Positions 1-11,538 of a stretch of DNA of 30,500 nucleotides are shown one piece after another; the first letter of the stretch is position 1; every line of letters begins with the position of its first letter. Source of the DNA: Chromera velia (Eukaryota > Sar > Chromeraceae); the NCBI GenBank assembly GCA_018398765.1, contig JAHBMJ010000469.1, positions 6,210 to 36,709 of the forward strand, written 5' to 3'. The notes beneath the pieces were generated by a model. It saw nothing but the letters and a program-made list of their open reading frames with translations. It made no database searches and was not told the DNA's origin. The position numbers and the translations under genes were made by a program.

Positions 1-1282
1 CGAGACCCCTCAAAGCCCCCTGCCCTGACTGTCTTAGGAAGGAAGTTTCTCGACTGGCTGGCGACGCAACGAAACGAGTGGGAGGCCCAGAAGATCGACT
101 TCCTCGGCCCCACTGCCTACGACTCCGTCCTTCTGGGGAAAGCAGGCGTCACATTCGATTTGCACGAGTTGGTTCGAAACGAACAGGTAGGTAAGCGCAT
201 CCACTGCGGGTGGGTGGGTGCGTGATATGTACGGAGGAGGAGCACGTCCCTGAATGCGCACATCCATTCATTGTACAGTGCGGCCATGCATGTGAAGGAA
301 GATGATCATGTGAAGGAAATTAAATGCTTTGGACCCCCGTGAATTCCCTCTTGCCTCTCTGCCCCTTCCTTCCTTCCTTCCTGTTCCTTCCTGCCTGCCT
401 CTTTTTGCTTCCTTTCTTTAATGGAGACTTGATGTTCCCTTCGAGCCGCTTTTTTTTTTTTTACGTTCTTAATTTCTGCCATTCAGGATCGAGGAAGTCT
501 ATGCATTCGATCGAGCGGGGTCTGCTGCAGGTGATGAAGTTTTTGGCAGACAGACAAGCGCTCGAGCAAACGCCCGTACCCGTTCTCCTGGATAAAGCAG
601 CAGGAGGAGCAGCAGAAGCGGGCATGATTGCCGCGGGTGCCGGCGCTGGTGCTGCTGCTGCAGCAGATGGTGTGGCGATGTCGGCCCAGAGTGCTCTCAG
701 CAGTCTGTCCCAAAACGCAGAATTCATTGCGACTGTGGAGATCTCCTTCCTGCTCCTTGCACAGGTAGGTCGGCCCGGGGCCTCCCTCTAAAGAAAGGCC
801 GGCTCCTGATCACTGCAGTCAATTGATCGATCGATCGAATGCGGCTCGGGGGGTCGAGCTGCGCCTTCCCTTCCTTCGTCGTTTCTGCTTGCGTCCACAT
901 ATGTGCACATGCACCGATAGTCAGAAAGGAAGTTTGAGCTGAGCACGCGGCGTCGATCTGAGTGAGCCGGATGTAACTTTATGTTGGTCTCTTCAAGCCT
1001 TCCTTCCTTCCTTCCCTCCCTTCCTTGCCTCATTGATTCATTCATTCATCTCTATTTGTTGCGCCCTATTTCCATCTTTCGGTTCGTCTTCTCTGTGCGC
1101 AGATTTTGGTGTCCAATTTTGCAACGCAAACGGTGGTGAGTCTCTTTTTGTCCGTAAACGAAAAAGACGAAAGTGAAAGCGGAAGCGGATGTGCGGAGAA
1201 AGGGGAGGACAGCGAACAGATCCTTGAACTGCAATCACTACCGCAAAAGGACAGGCAAGAACAGGAACAACGACAAAGCTGA
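1..1282 (+). CDS. C-terminal part of an unidentified protein (three exons, 5' end outside window)
   Basis: Three exons join in one frame: 1-190, 487-764 and 1103-1282, ending in TGA. The first exon enters the window open in frame 1 and must end at 190 (donor GTAAGC), not at the overlapping GTAGGT four bases earlier, because only phase 1 meets the open frame of exon 2. Exon 2 ends at CAG|GTAGGT in phase 0, and exon 3 follows a TGTGCGCAG acceptor. The visible 215 residues contain a charged helical stretch, an Ala/Gly-rich low-complexity insert (codons around 595-680) and an acidic, Gln-rich tail (EKDESESGSG, then QEQEQRQ). I do not recognise a family. The Ala/Gly segment has high GC and looks like repeat expansion. 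The exon chain is well supported; the function is unknown. Confidence 0.7.
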
Positions 1283-2669
1283 GAGAGATGTTAGACGGAA
1301 TTATAATTAATAGGAGTCTTGATATAAGCAAGAAGTTTAAAGATATTGAGAATGTACATCTGATTGAGATATACACAATCTGATTCTGAATTTAAGATAT
1401 ATACATTTTTTTTTCTGTGATATCCCTAGTGTGACTAGGAATGTGGAACTGGGTCTGGAGTGAACTGCATGATAGATCATGTTTTTGATTTCCTCTAGCT
1501 GATTGATTGATTGATTGATATGTTCCGCCCTAGGGCCTTCCCGCTATGTCTGTCGCCAGCTATAGATGATTTTTTTTAATTAAATCATTATAATTTATAA
1601 ATCCTTTTCCCTGAGATCAAACGCAAATAATGCGACAAAATTTTCTGTGCTTACATTAATTGTCTTACAACGCTTAAACACCGCAACGCTACAATTTGCT
1701 TTCGATACTTATCTTTTTTTCTTGTGCGATATGCTGCATTGTTGTGGCCTTGCTTAAAGCAATATTCACATGCATGTGGTGAACGGAGAGAGCATGCATC
1801 CGTCTACCTGCTGTGTGTGGAGCGTGACCTCCATACTGGTTACAGTTTATTCTCTGCTCTTGCACTGTAGTAGTATTATTGACGATCGCGTTCACCAAAG
1901 CTGTTGTAGGATAACCTTTTGGCGCCCTTGGGTGATGAATTAAGGGGGGGAGATGGGGGGATTCAGCAGTGCACTCATCCTCATGGACGACTAAACCGTA
2001 CAAGACTGATCGATCGACTAGAACTTGGCATGATGCAAGGTAGCTAGAGGTGTTGCAACGGTGCGTAGATGAAGGAAGAGTAAGAGAGAGGCAGACATGC
2101 TAGGAACAGATTTTAAATGCGGTTTCCCCCAATGAATTAAGAAGTTTTACCCTATTACATTTGGGAGTAATTGGGCCAATTGAAATGTTCAATTAGGAAT
2201 TTGGAATCCCAAATTCTTAATCAATTCGGAGTAATTTGGAAACAAATCTTTTTACGTGAAAAACTTCAGAGAAACTTAGTGTACAAAGCTATATTTTTGT
2301 GCATAAACATTTTAAAACTCAAAAATTTCAAATCTGCACGAACATCATATGTCACCAATTAGCTTTACATAAACTTGAACATTAAATAAAAATAAAATAC
2401 AATTAGAAATTGGAAATCTAATTTTTTAATTGGAAATTACATACGTTTTTAATTAGAAAATGAATTGGATTCCAATTGTAAATCCAATTTCCAATTGTGT
2501 TTTTTCTTTTTTAATTTATTATGTAAAATAAAACTATATTAATTTACATAAAGGTTTAATAATATTTGACTAGTCTCTGTATATATCAGTAAACCGATAT
2601 ATATCGAATCAGATATGCATGACAGTATGTATAGCCAGTATTATTTTTTTTTTTAGAGAGGCATTGACT
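1283..2669. other. AT-rich intergenic stretch, no gene seen
   Basis: No frame here has convincing coding content or splice-linked neighbours. The stretch holds a short (GATT)n run near 1499-1520 and, at about 2160-2500, many copies of AATTGG and its complement CCAATT in both orientations. Some of these form small hairpins and look like an old inverted-repeat insertion. Nothing else can be named. Confidence 0.6.
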
Positions 2670-2686
2670 TAAAGTTTGTTCCTAGC
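2670..2686. repeat. Candidate target-site duplication, left copy
   Basis: TTAAAGTTTGTTCCTAG lies just outside the 3' end of the minus-strand retroelement relic. It matches 4109-4125 at 16 of 17 positions, the right spacing and direction for a target-site duplication. Confidence 0.5.
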
Positions 2687-2689
2687 GTC

Positions 2690-4100
<1,411 letters not shown>

Positions 4101-4108
4101 TCACAATT

Positions 4109-4125
4109 TAAAGTTTGTTTCTAGG
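4109..4125. repeat. Candidate target-site duplication, right copy
   Basis: TTAAAGTTTGTTTCTAG is the partner of the sequence at 2670-2686. It lies about 85 bases beyond the last recognisable reverse-transcriptase codons, as expected for an insertion cut short at its 5' end. Confidence 0.5.
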
Positions 4126-4907
4126 TTTGTTTCATATGTGCCATATTCGATCTGTGTCTACTCATATCATACAAATATTGTATAGTATAGTTCTATTAAA
4201 ATCTCTGTCTATATAAAGGCTAAAGCACTCCGTTTGTTATGTTTTTTATGCAGTGTATAGCTTATAATAGCCTTTTATGAAACTGTAATCTGACAATCAA
4301 ACATATTCATATACAGTGCCAGATACAGCTAGAAATACAGTGACTGCCACAGTCTATACCTAGGTCTATATACATAGTCTAGATATAAGGGTGATGATAA
4401 AGATTTTTAAAAGAATATAACCATTACAACTTTTTCCGTTATGGTACATTACGGACCTTGCTAGGGACCTTGCAGTTTTTCTGCAGAGATTATTATATCA
4501 ATATCGTATCGTATTGGTAGGGGTAACAAAGTTAATCAAAATATTGATTATTGTTTCTGTTTAGTAAAAAGTAGAATCTCACTTATCTTGGAATTTCTTC
4601 TGTGCCATCTGTAGAAAGCTCTGGGTCCCCTCATATTAGCAACTCTAGCCTTTAGCCCATCTATGAGTGTTTTAAACAACTGCTATATACAGCCTATACT
4701 TCCGGCGTCCTAATTTTCTCTCCTATATATGGAAGACCACAGCGGAAACCTCAACCAAACGCAACCGTTTAGACCAATACAGTCTTAGCAACAATTCAAA
4801 TGCTCTTTACTACTAAGGCTTTTTAAATTTGATTCATTATTATAATATAATTTTTCATCTAGTTTTTTACGGTCTTTCTGATTGGATATTAGTAAATCAC
4901 GTATTTA
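4126..4907. other. AT-rich intergenic stretch, no gene seen
   Basis: No coding frame is supported. The DNA is rich in TATA-like and short A/T runs, and it separates the retroelement relic from the 3' end of the minus-strand glycosyltransferase gene. It probably contains that gene's 3' untranslated region. Confidence 0.5.
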
Positions 4908-6508
4908 TTAGACGTGGCTTGACAGTTGAAGCACACAATCCAAAAGCGTCTGACGGAACTCTTCTAAATCAACAGTGACATCTGCAGCCTTCCAGGCCTG
5001 ATGAAAACAATTCAGATTGATATCTGCCCGTCTTTTGATGTATCCCTCCTGTCGAGCCAACGACGCGCACGTTTGTTGGTCTTCTCCCATCTCCATCAAC
5101 TCTTTCTCGTGAGTCTCCGTGAAGACACCATGAAGAGCTCTATGGTAGATGCCCGCCCTTTGCAACATTTCTCGGTAAATGTTTGTTTGCAAGAAGGCGA
5201 AGGGGAAAATTTCAATCACCGCAGCGTTTTGGGAGAGGAACATACCGTTCGTCAATCCGGCCCCGTGTACTGTCACGAGAACATCGGTCTCGGCCATGAG
5301 CTCTGCCTGCTCTCGGGGATCGGTTGGCATGCCTGGCTCATACCGCACACTCACATTCAGGTACGAAGGGAGCTGCTGTGCCACTTCGACCAGCCCCTCT
5401 GGATTGCGGAACCGGCGCGTCGGCCCGCTCTCACGGCCGACAATGGTGACTCGGGGGGAGTTTTGCCGTTCCGAGTACGGCCTCTCCGAGAGCTTCAGAG
5501 CACCCCGAAGGGTGGCGTGGTCTCGCCACCCTCCAAGAACATGCTGGCGAAACGCGAAAGTGCGCGCATTCCGAGCGCACACAGCGTAGGGCATCCTCAA
5601 TTTCCACTCAGGATGTAAACAACGGTTCAACGGCTCCTCTGGAATTTCCCACAGGTGGTCTCTGAGAAGAATCGGCCATGTGGGCTTGGGAAGCTCTGGA
5701 GGCCTCTCAGTGATCCCATCCAACCAGGCATCTAGCTCCTGCTCTGAGAACAGTCCTCTCCCTCGAGAGAGGAGCTCTGTGAGTAGCATCCTTTTCCAGG
5801 GGGTCAGGCATTTCTCTTCGGTGTTCAGAAAGTAGACCGAGCCTTCCGGACGATCTAAGACGTCAGTCCACAGAGGCATGAAGAAGCTTGCGAAGTGATA
5901 CAGATTTGGATTCTGCTCGATGGTTACGAACTTTGTGCCGTCCGGCAACCACTCCACAGGACCTTTCTCCATCATCTGCTCCCACGAGATGAAGGCGTAG
6001 TTGTCCAGGTAGTTCAGAGGAGTGGCGGCTTTCTTTTCGCCTGCTTCAAAGTGGTACCTGCAAGAGCATGAAGGACATGGTGCATAAGGACACATGGACT
6101 TGGAAGTTAGTTTGGGCTTGCAACATAAAAGAACTAAGAGGCGTGTGTTGACCTGTATGCTTGCAAACTGTTGCGAGAATCCTGTCGACCAATATATCGG
6201 TCAGCAGAGTGAAAGCTTGATGTGGCCTCCTCCAGAGCCTTTTCGACTGCGGCTGCCACAATGAAGTACCGATCTCCATCGAAGCAGAGGGTCTCATAGT
6301 CGCAGGTGTCCAGCATGTCTGCATCAATCCGACAGTCAACAATTGGACGCTGTTCCTTCTCTTCGCGGCTCCGGGACACTGGTGGTCCCTCGGGATCCGG
6401 ACAGTCGGCGCCTTCTGCGTCTAAGGTCGTAGCGCCGGAAGGAAAGACTCTCAGGACCAGTAGAAGGGCTCCAAGTGCCACTGATCCCTGGGTCATCCTT
6501 CTATTCAT
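4908..6508 (-). CDS. GT61/DUF563-type glycosyltransferase (paralogue A)
   Basis: Two exons on the minus strand, 6508-6153 and 6057-4908, encode 501 residues. The intron has donor ACAG|GTCAAC and acceptor CTTGCAG, in phase 2. I start at 6508 because MNRRMTQG lines up with the start of the neighbouring paralogue and makes both proteins the same length. The N-terminus has a hydrophobic run (VALGALLLVL), read as a signal peptide or Golgi anchor. The catalytic-domain signature HGAGLTNGMFLSQNAAVIEIF begins at residue 383; HGAGLTN is the hallmark of the GT61 (DUF563) family, which transfers sugars such as xylose or GlcNAc onto glycans in the Golgi of eukaryotes. Upstream is an AETDVLV strand, as expected. 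A Cys pair (VDC, DTC..ETLC) near the N-terminus is shared with the paralogue. The acceptor and donor sugars cannot be told from sequence. Confidence 0.88.
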
Positions 6509-7148
6509 GTGTTCGCCGAAACGTTGCATGAGAAGTTGAATTATACGTGTATATATGGGCATATATACAGTACTGTACTTGTGGCCCCTTGTGTCCTGCA
6601 AGAAAAGAATACCTGTAAAACACTTCGGATTCAGCGCTCACATAGGATGTTTGCTGGCAGATGTGATCAGACTTTTAAGAGATCGAGGCTGCTCAGAGGC
6701 AACAGAAGCAACATGTCACGTTGAACAGAAAAAGCAAAACTGTCATGCAGGTCAGTCATTGAAACTAAAATCTAGCTCATAGCATTCTAGCATATTCTAG
6801 CTCCATGCATGCATGCATGCAGTGTGCGGATCACCATGCACGCGCGCAATCATTGCATGCGCGCGTGCAGCATGCAAGCTATACAGGTCAGACAGTCTGA
6901 TCATTCGCGACTTATATAATTGAAGGAGAGACATGATTTTATAGATACATATGGACTTCAAAGACTTCCCCGGTACGGGAAAGCTGACATATATAGCTTG
7001 CATGTTCGACTCAAGTGGTCTGCAAGCAGTATCTGATGACACTGACTCTGGCCCACAGCAACAACATACTGCAAACGCAAACTGCTCAAAGCGCCCGACA
7101 GATTCGAATGGCAGTATTGCGTACTGGTAATATAGAGACATACACAAC
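6509..7148. promoter_or_regulatory. Shared divergent promoter region of the two GT61 genes
   Basis: This 640-base gap lies between two oppositely directed start codons, so it should carry both promoters. It contains the densest TGCATGC cluster in the window (6804-6821, four CATG units in a row) and a near-perfect palindrome at 6837-6869. In the palindrome, TGCACGCGCGCAAT is followed by its complement, interrupted by four bases (ATGC). TGCATGC-type motifs are known binding sites of ApiAP2 factors in apicomplexans; using them here assumes an alveolate host. The exact transcription starts are unknown. Confidence 0.5.
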
Positions 7149-8776
7149 ATGTACGCTATCCGATCGATGACGAAATTCGTTCTCTTTCTCGGAGCACTTT
7201 CATTGCTCTCCCGTGGCGATGTGACGGAGAAAGACGGCAGCGTCTGCCTTGATTCTGCCTCTGGCGAATGCTCTCCAGCTGCGCAGAAGAAGCGCAACAT
7301 CGCGGACTGTCGACCTGACCATGACAGTCTGGACACTTGTGAGTATGAGACTCTCTGTTATGATGGAGAGCAATACTTCATCGTCGCATCGGACCGCGAA
7401 GAAGACCTGGAAGCTGCCACAGCAGATTACCAGCCTACTGACCGACCGTTTAGTATGCAAGACAAGCGGTCGAGTGTGATGGCATACCGGTGGGTTCAAT
7501 TAACAACTACATCTCACCGAGCATGCAAAGCACGATCGGACTGCTAAGCGCACTAGTCATCACACGTCCCAAATATGTGTGTACTTGAGTTGCTTCTCCC
7601 TGTTTCTGCAGATATCATCACAACTCAAATGGGAAGAGGCCATCCACTCCACTGAACTACCTCGACAAATACGACTTCGTCTCTTGGGAGAAGATGCTCG
7701 AGAAGGGCCCCATAGAGTGGCTGCCCGACGGTACAAAGTTTCTGAACACAGAACAAAACCCGAGCCCCTCACACTTCATCACCCACTTGATGATGACTTG
7801 GTCCGACCAGCTAGATCGACCTGAGGGGTCGGTATACTTCCTCAATACAGAGCTGAAATGTATGACCTCCTGGAAAGACATGTTTCTTGACGTGCTCCTC
7901 ACACGCGGGAAGGGGCTCTTCACAGAAGCAGAGTTGGAAGCCTGGTTGGCGGGGATGAGTGAGAGAGACCCGAATCTTCCAACACCCGCACGGCCGGCTC
8001 TCTTCAGAGACCACCTGTGGCCAACGCAGGACCTTCCCACCGAAGGCAAACCTTTCAATCACTGCAACAGGCACATCTGGCAGTATAAGGAGTCCTACAC
8101 TGTGTGCGCTCGAAATGCGCGCACGTATGCGTTCCGACAGCACATGATCGGGGGCTGGCGTGATCACGCGTCGCTCCGGGAGAGCTTTGGTATCTCCGAG
8201 AGATCGTGGCAGGAGCGGTCAGAGTCCCCCAGGGTCCTCATCGTCGATCGTTTGGACGTTGCGAGAAGGCACTTCAGGGACCCAGAGGGAGTCAGAGAGA
8301 CACTCGAACAGCTGCCCGCTTACCTGAACGTCAGTGTGCAGTATATCCCTGGGTGGCCTGAGGACGGAAGAGAGCAGGTCGCCCTGATGGCAGACACTGA
8401 CGTCCTAGTTACCCCTCACGGCAGCGGGTTGACAAACGCAATGTTTCTATCCCAAAATGCTGCGGTTGTAGAGATCTATAACTTTGGATTCATTCAAGAC
8501 GATCTCTACCGGGACATGTTAGAGCGCCAGGGTGTTTACTACCGAGCCATGATCGGCTTCTACTCGGAAGAACGCGAGAAAGAGTTGTTGGAAGGGGATG
8601 ACGATCAGCGGAAATGTGCGGAAATGGGTAGGAGAGAAGATTACAAGCGTCGCAAGACAGACAACCCTGGGCACTGCTTCTATCCAGCCTGGAAGCTTGC
8701 ACCAGTGGAGATTGATCTGGAAGAACTGAAAAAGACGGTATCAGAGTGTATCTTTGCACTCGGAAACCATCTGTAG
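7149..8776 (+). CDS. GT61/DUF563-type glycosyltransferase (paralogue B)
   Basis: Exons 7149-7489 and 7612-8776 encode 501 residues ending in TAG. The donor is ACCG|GTGGGT and the acceptor TTTCTGCAG, phase 2, at the same Arg-Tyr junction as in paralogue A. A second ATG at 7167 is also possible. The N-terminus (KFVLFLGALSLL) looks like a signal peptide. The family motif reads HGSGLTNAMFLSQNAAVVEI from residue 383, with Gly-Ser in place of Gly-Ala of the usual HGAGLTN. Long shared blocks with paralogue A include PLNYLD, EWLPDGTKF, DRPEGSVYFLNTE, VCARNART and GGWRDHA; by eye roughly half the residues are identical. The role is inferred from the family: sugar transfer in the secretory pathway. The differing motif residue and the changed IYNF segment after it suggest a different substrate or an altered site, which cannot be settled here. 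Confidence 0.88.
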
Positions 8777-9370
8777 CTAGATCTGTAGCGACTGCAAGTA
8801 TGCATTCGGTCTTCCATATTATTTTCGCGTCTTCCAGGTATGGACGTCGTTAACTTCGCGTCGTCTGACTCGTCTCCTTCTCTTTCCTTACATCACAGCG
8901 ACTCACTTCGAAAGTTCACGCACCCGTCTTGCTTCGCTTGGTCTAGGTTCTTGCATGACACTCTAGGTTGGCCAGGGCCCTCACGGCTCACCGGCTTTAA
9001 CCCAGTCATCATCATCGTCATCATATTTTGACTAAACAACATTTTGTAATATTACTTTAATAAATATATAGTATAACTTTAAACTATGATTTTATCAGTG
9101 ATTTTGCTACTAAACTAACGCAAGCTATACAGGTATCTTTTCTATTGTTAAACTATCTAATAAATTATAAAAGTGTGATACTGACAGTTATATATATAGT
9201 GTGTCCTTATAATGATATTACTACTACTACTAATAATATACTAGATAATTTGTTTAAAACTGTTTAATTAACTGTACTTACTAAAACTATATAAAAGGTT
9301 TAAAAAAAAAAGATGAATATTGTACGTTAAATCTAGCTAGGCCCGCTATACGTAAAAAAATGAAAAAAAT
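8777..9370. other. 3' flank of paralogue B and AT-rich spacer
   Basis: The first 250 bases probably hold the 3' untranslated region. They end in a CATCATCATCG run near 9009-9027, then strongly AT-rich DNA. No coding frame or RNA gene is supported. Confidence 0.4.
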
Positions 9371-9538
9371 GCGTTATGCGAATGTGTACGATCTCAGAGC
9401 CTCTCAGCTGATCTCATCAAAGCTAAGCTGCCCGCCGAGGCGACTGGAGATACTAAACAGACTTATTGTCTTGAGGGACAGCTGAGTTTTACTAAAATCA
9501 GCCGAGAGGCCCTGGGATTGCGCGTATTCGCATAACGC
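9371..9538. repeat. Foldback (MITE-like) element with 60-base inverted arms
   Basis: The left arm 9371-9430 starts GCGTTATGCGAAT and contains GCCTCTCAGCTGAT. The right arm 9479-9538, read in reverse complement, starts with the same GCGTTATGCGAAT and contains GCCTCTCGGCTGAT. The arms agree at about three quarters of positions and enclose a 48-base loop. No coding capacity is present. A related arm occurs at 11162-11245. This is consistent with a non-autonomous DNA transposon, or with a transcribed hairpin. Confidence 0.65.
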
Positions 9539-9802
9539 TTTAGGGGGAAGTTTACGGTGGTACGTACGTGTCGTCCAATTCTGGAAAAATGTGCTTCAAT
9601 CAACTTATACACAATCAGACGCAATGTATAGATATATTAAACCCGTGTGGGCTGTGGCATGGATGATACCAGGGTCCACAGGCTGAAAAGCATAATTCAT
9701 ACGCGGTTTTGTCACAACTCCCGTGACCCCCACCGCTGGCCAAAGTAAGACATACCAAAGCCTCTCAAGTATGACGACATACCTCCTGAATCGCCCCCTG
9801 AA

Positions 9803-9899
9803 GCACTCACCCACGCTCACCCAACTGGTTGGGTGTATCCCGCATTAATATATTATATAATACGGGATACACCTAATTAACTAGTAGTTAGGTGAGTGC
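9803..9899. repeat. Second foldback element, about 97 bases
   Basis: The segment begins GCACTCAC and ends GTGAGTGC, its exact complement. Inside, GGTGTATCCCG (about 9831-9842) faces CGGGATACACC (about 9863-9873) around an AT-only loop. It is unrelated to the element at 9371 and has no coding capacity. Confidence 0.6.
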
Positions 9900-10084
9900 C
9901 TTGGAGAGCGTATAGATTGTTCCGTAGAATGTGTATGCTTAGAAAAGAAGATATTTTATGCTCTAGTTTATGCTAATATTATATGATCCTGCAATATCCT
10001 GTATAGGGCCTCTTGCATGCATGCAGAATTAAAGTGTGGAACTGCTCACCGAGTGGATGGCGAGAAAAGTGGGCCTTTAAGTGG

Positions 10085-10190
10085 TGGAGGCAGAAATTGA
10101 ACCTGAGACCCACCAAGACCATGCATATATGAGTCAATATGAATAAAAATCATAAGTGGGATGCTCTAGCTATTAACTGAGCTGTACGCT
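10085..10190 (-). pseudogene. tRNA-derived relic or SINE-like head (weak)
   Basis: On the minus strand, AGCTCAGTTAATAGCTAGAGC resembles a tRNA D-arm and A box, with a GCTC/GAGC stem. About 70 bases later, GGTTCAATTTC resembles a B box, and CCCAC and GTGGG could form an anticodon stem around an AT-rich insert. The outer ends do not pair as an acceptor stem, so it is not a functional tRNA as read. A tRNA-derived SINE or a decayed tRNA fits better. Confidence 0.25.
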
Positions 10191-10384
10191 GCAGGAAAGA
10201 GCGGTAAACCGCTGCCTGCAAATCCTGCAACATACCGCATGTAATTAATGCAGCTATCATTCAATTGATACAGGATTATGTAGGATACCCCGTTTGCAAG
10301 CTCAAGGGGTATGCCGGGGCCCTGACGGAAGGGGTCAAGTAGGGTCAAGGTCGAGGAGAAGTGCAATAAAGGAGCCAGTTAGAG

Positions 10385-10925
10385 TTATATGTGGGGACAC
10401 GGCATGTATGACAAAACTCTCGATCATCAGTTAGAGCCGGTATAAATTTGCGTGCCCCTCAAGCATGATTTACGGGGCCACGACGGTCAATCTTGACAAC
10501 AAATGTCTCGAAATGATATCTCACAGGGCCTATATAATTTGGTACAAATGTGGTTTCTGCGGTGGTATATTTGATTTTTTGGTTGTATGAGAGCCTCTTT
10601 TATTTTAGTGAACTCTAGATTTCGTCCCGGATGGCGGGCCACATCAAGTTTGAGTGTGTCTCAAGTCTTTTTTCGATCTGCACATTTTCACCTTGGTTGT
10701 CGGCCCCTATACTAGAACCAATTATTATCGAGGCCCGGGGCCCCGGCACTCATGTTGATTCCAGATTAAAATTGAACTAACTAACTAATATATAACTAAC
10801 TAACTAAGTAAGTAAGTAACTAACTAACTAACACCCGATCCGGGCCCCCCCAGCCCCCCCCGGCCCCCCCCCTAAAAAAATGATGATTAAAAGTTTTGTT
10901 ATGTATGCCGTGCCCCCATATATAA
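10385..10925. mobile_element. Terminal-inverted-repeat element, about 540 bases, non-autonomous
   Basis: The 44-base left end 10385-10428 (starting TTATATGTGGGG, containing CACGGCAT) matches the complement of the right end 10882-10925 at 36 of 44 positions. Every mismatch is a transition. The interior has no open frame and carries GC blocks (GGCCCGGGGCCCCGG near 10732-10746), AACT/AAGT tetranucleotide repeats (10774-10832) and a C-rich run. The size and lack of coding suggest a MITE. The superfamily is undecided; flanking TA dinucleotides are present but are weak evidence in AT-rich DNA. Confidence 0.65.
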
Positions 10926-11161
10926 GCTTGGGGTGGATTTAGCCTAGTTCGTTTGATTGTTTAAAAACACGTCTGTTCATCTATTACTTTCAATGTGCGG
11001 CTCATCACTTGTACACCTAACTGCAGGATAGAAGAATCAGATGGAGAGAAGAGAGACAGAGCAAAACCTTCATAACATTCTTTTCCCTTTACAAAGGCTA
11101 CCCTTCGCCCTGAGAAAAAGACCTTAATCAAGAGAAGACCTAACCCATCTACCCTCTTTCT

Positions 11162-11285
11162 AAAAAAATGATGAAAAAAAAGGTGAGCTTGCGTGCGATC
11201 TCAGGGCCTCTCGGCTGATCTCAGCGAAGCTGAGGCGACGCGCGTGCGTCAAGGTGCATCGGGCCGATATCGCGGGCCGGCCGGC
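11162..11285. repeat. Partial second copy of the 9371 foldback arm joined to a GC-rich block
   Basis: After an A-rich leader (AAAAAAATGATG) the sequence GATCTCAGGGCCTCTCGGCTG, followed by GATCTCA, repeats the left arm at about 9400-9420, including the A-rich leader before it. It then turns into a GC-rich block ending in GGGCCGGCCGGCATGC. Only one arm is found. Confidence 0.5.
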
Positions 11286-11538
11286 ATGCATGCTTGCAAT
11301 TAAGGACCAAGGTCTCATATTTGACCACACATTTGGTATCTTTTGTTCGCATGCTTGAATTAACAGTAGAAAGGTCCGAACTGACCTGCCACGAATACTT
11401 TGAACACAGACTTATTTCGTGCGGTGATCAAAGTCATAACAGTCTTCTTCGTGCTTTCTATAAGCCCTTGGGCCTATCGACACCGTCAAAAAGCTGCAGA
11501 CACTCTAATTCAGTCTCGATCGTCCTTTGTTGTTTCCA

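Noticed and set aside
5001-5618. Plus-strand frame of 205 codons
   Set aside because: It is antisense to the conserved catalytic exon of GT61 paralogue A.
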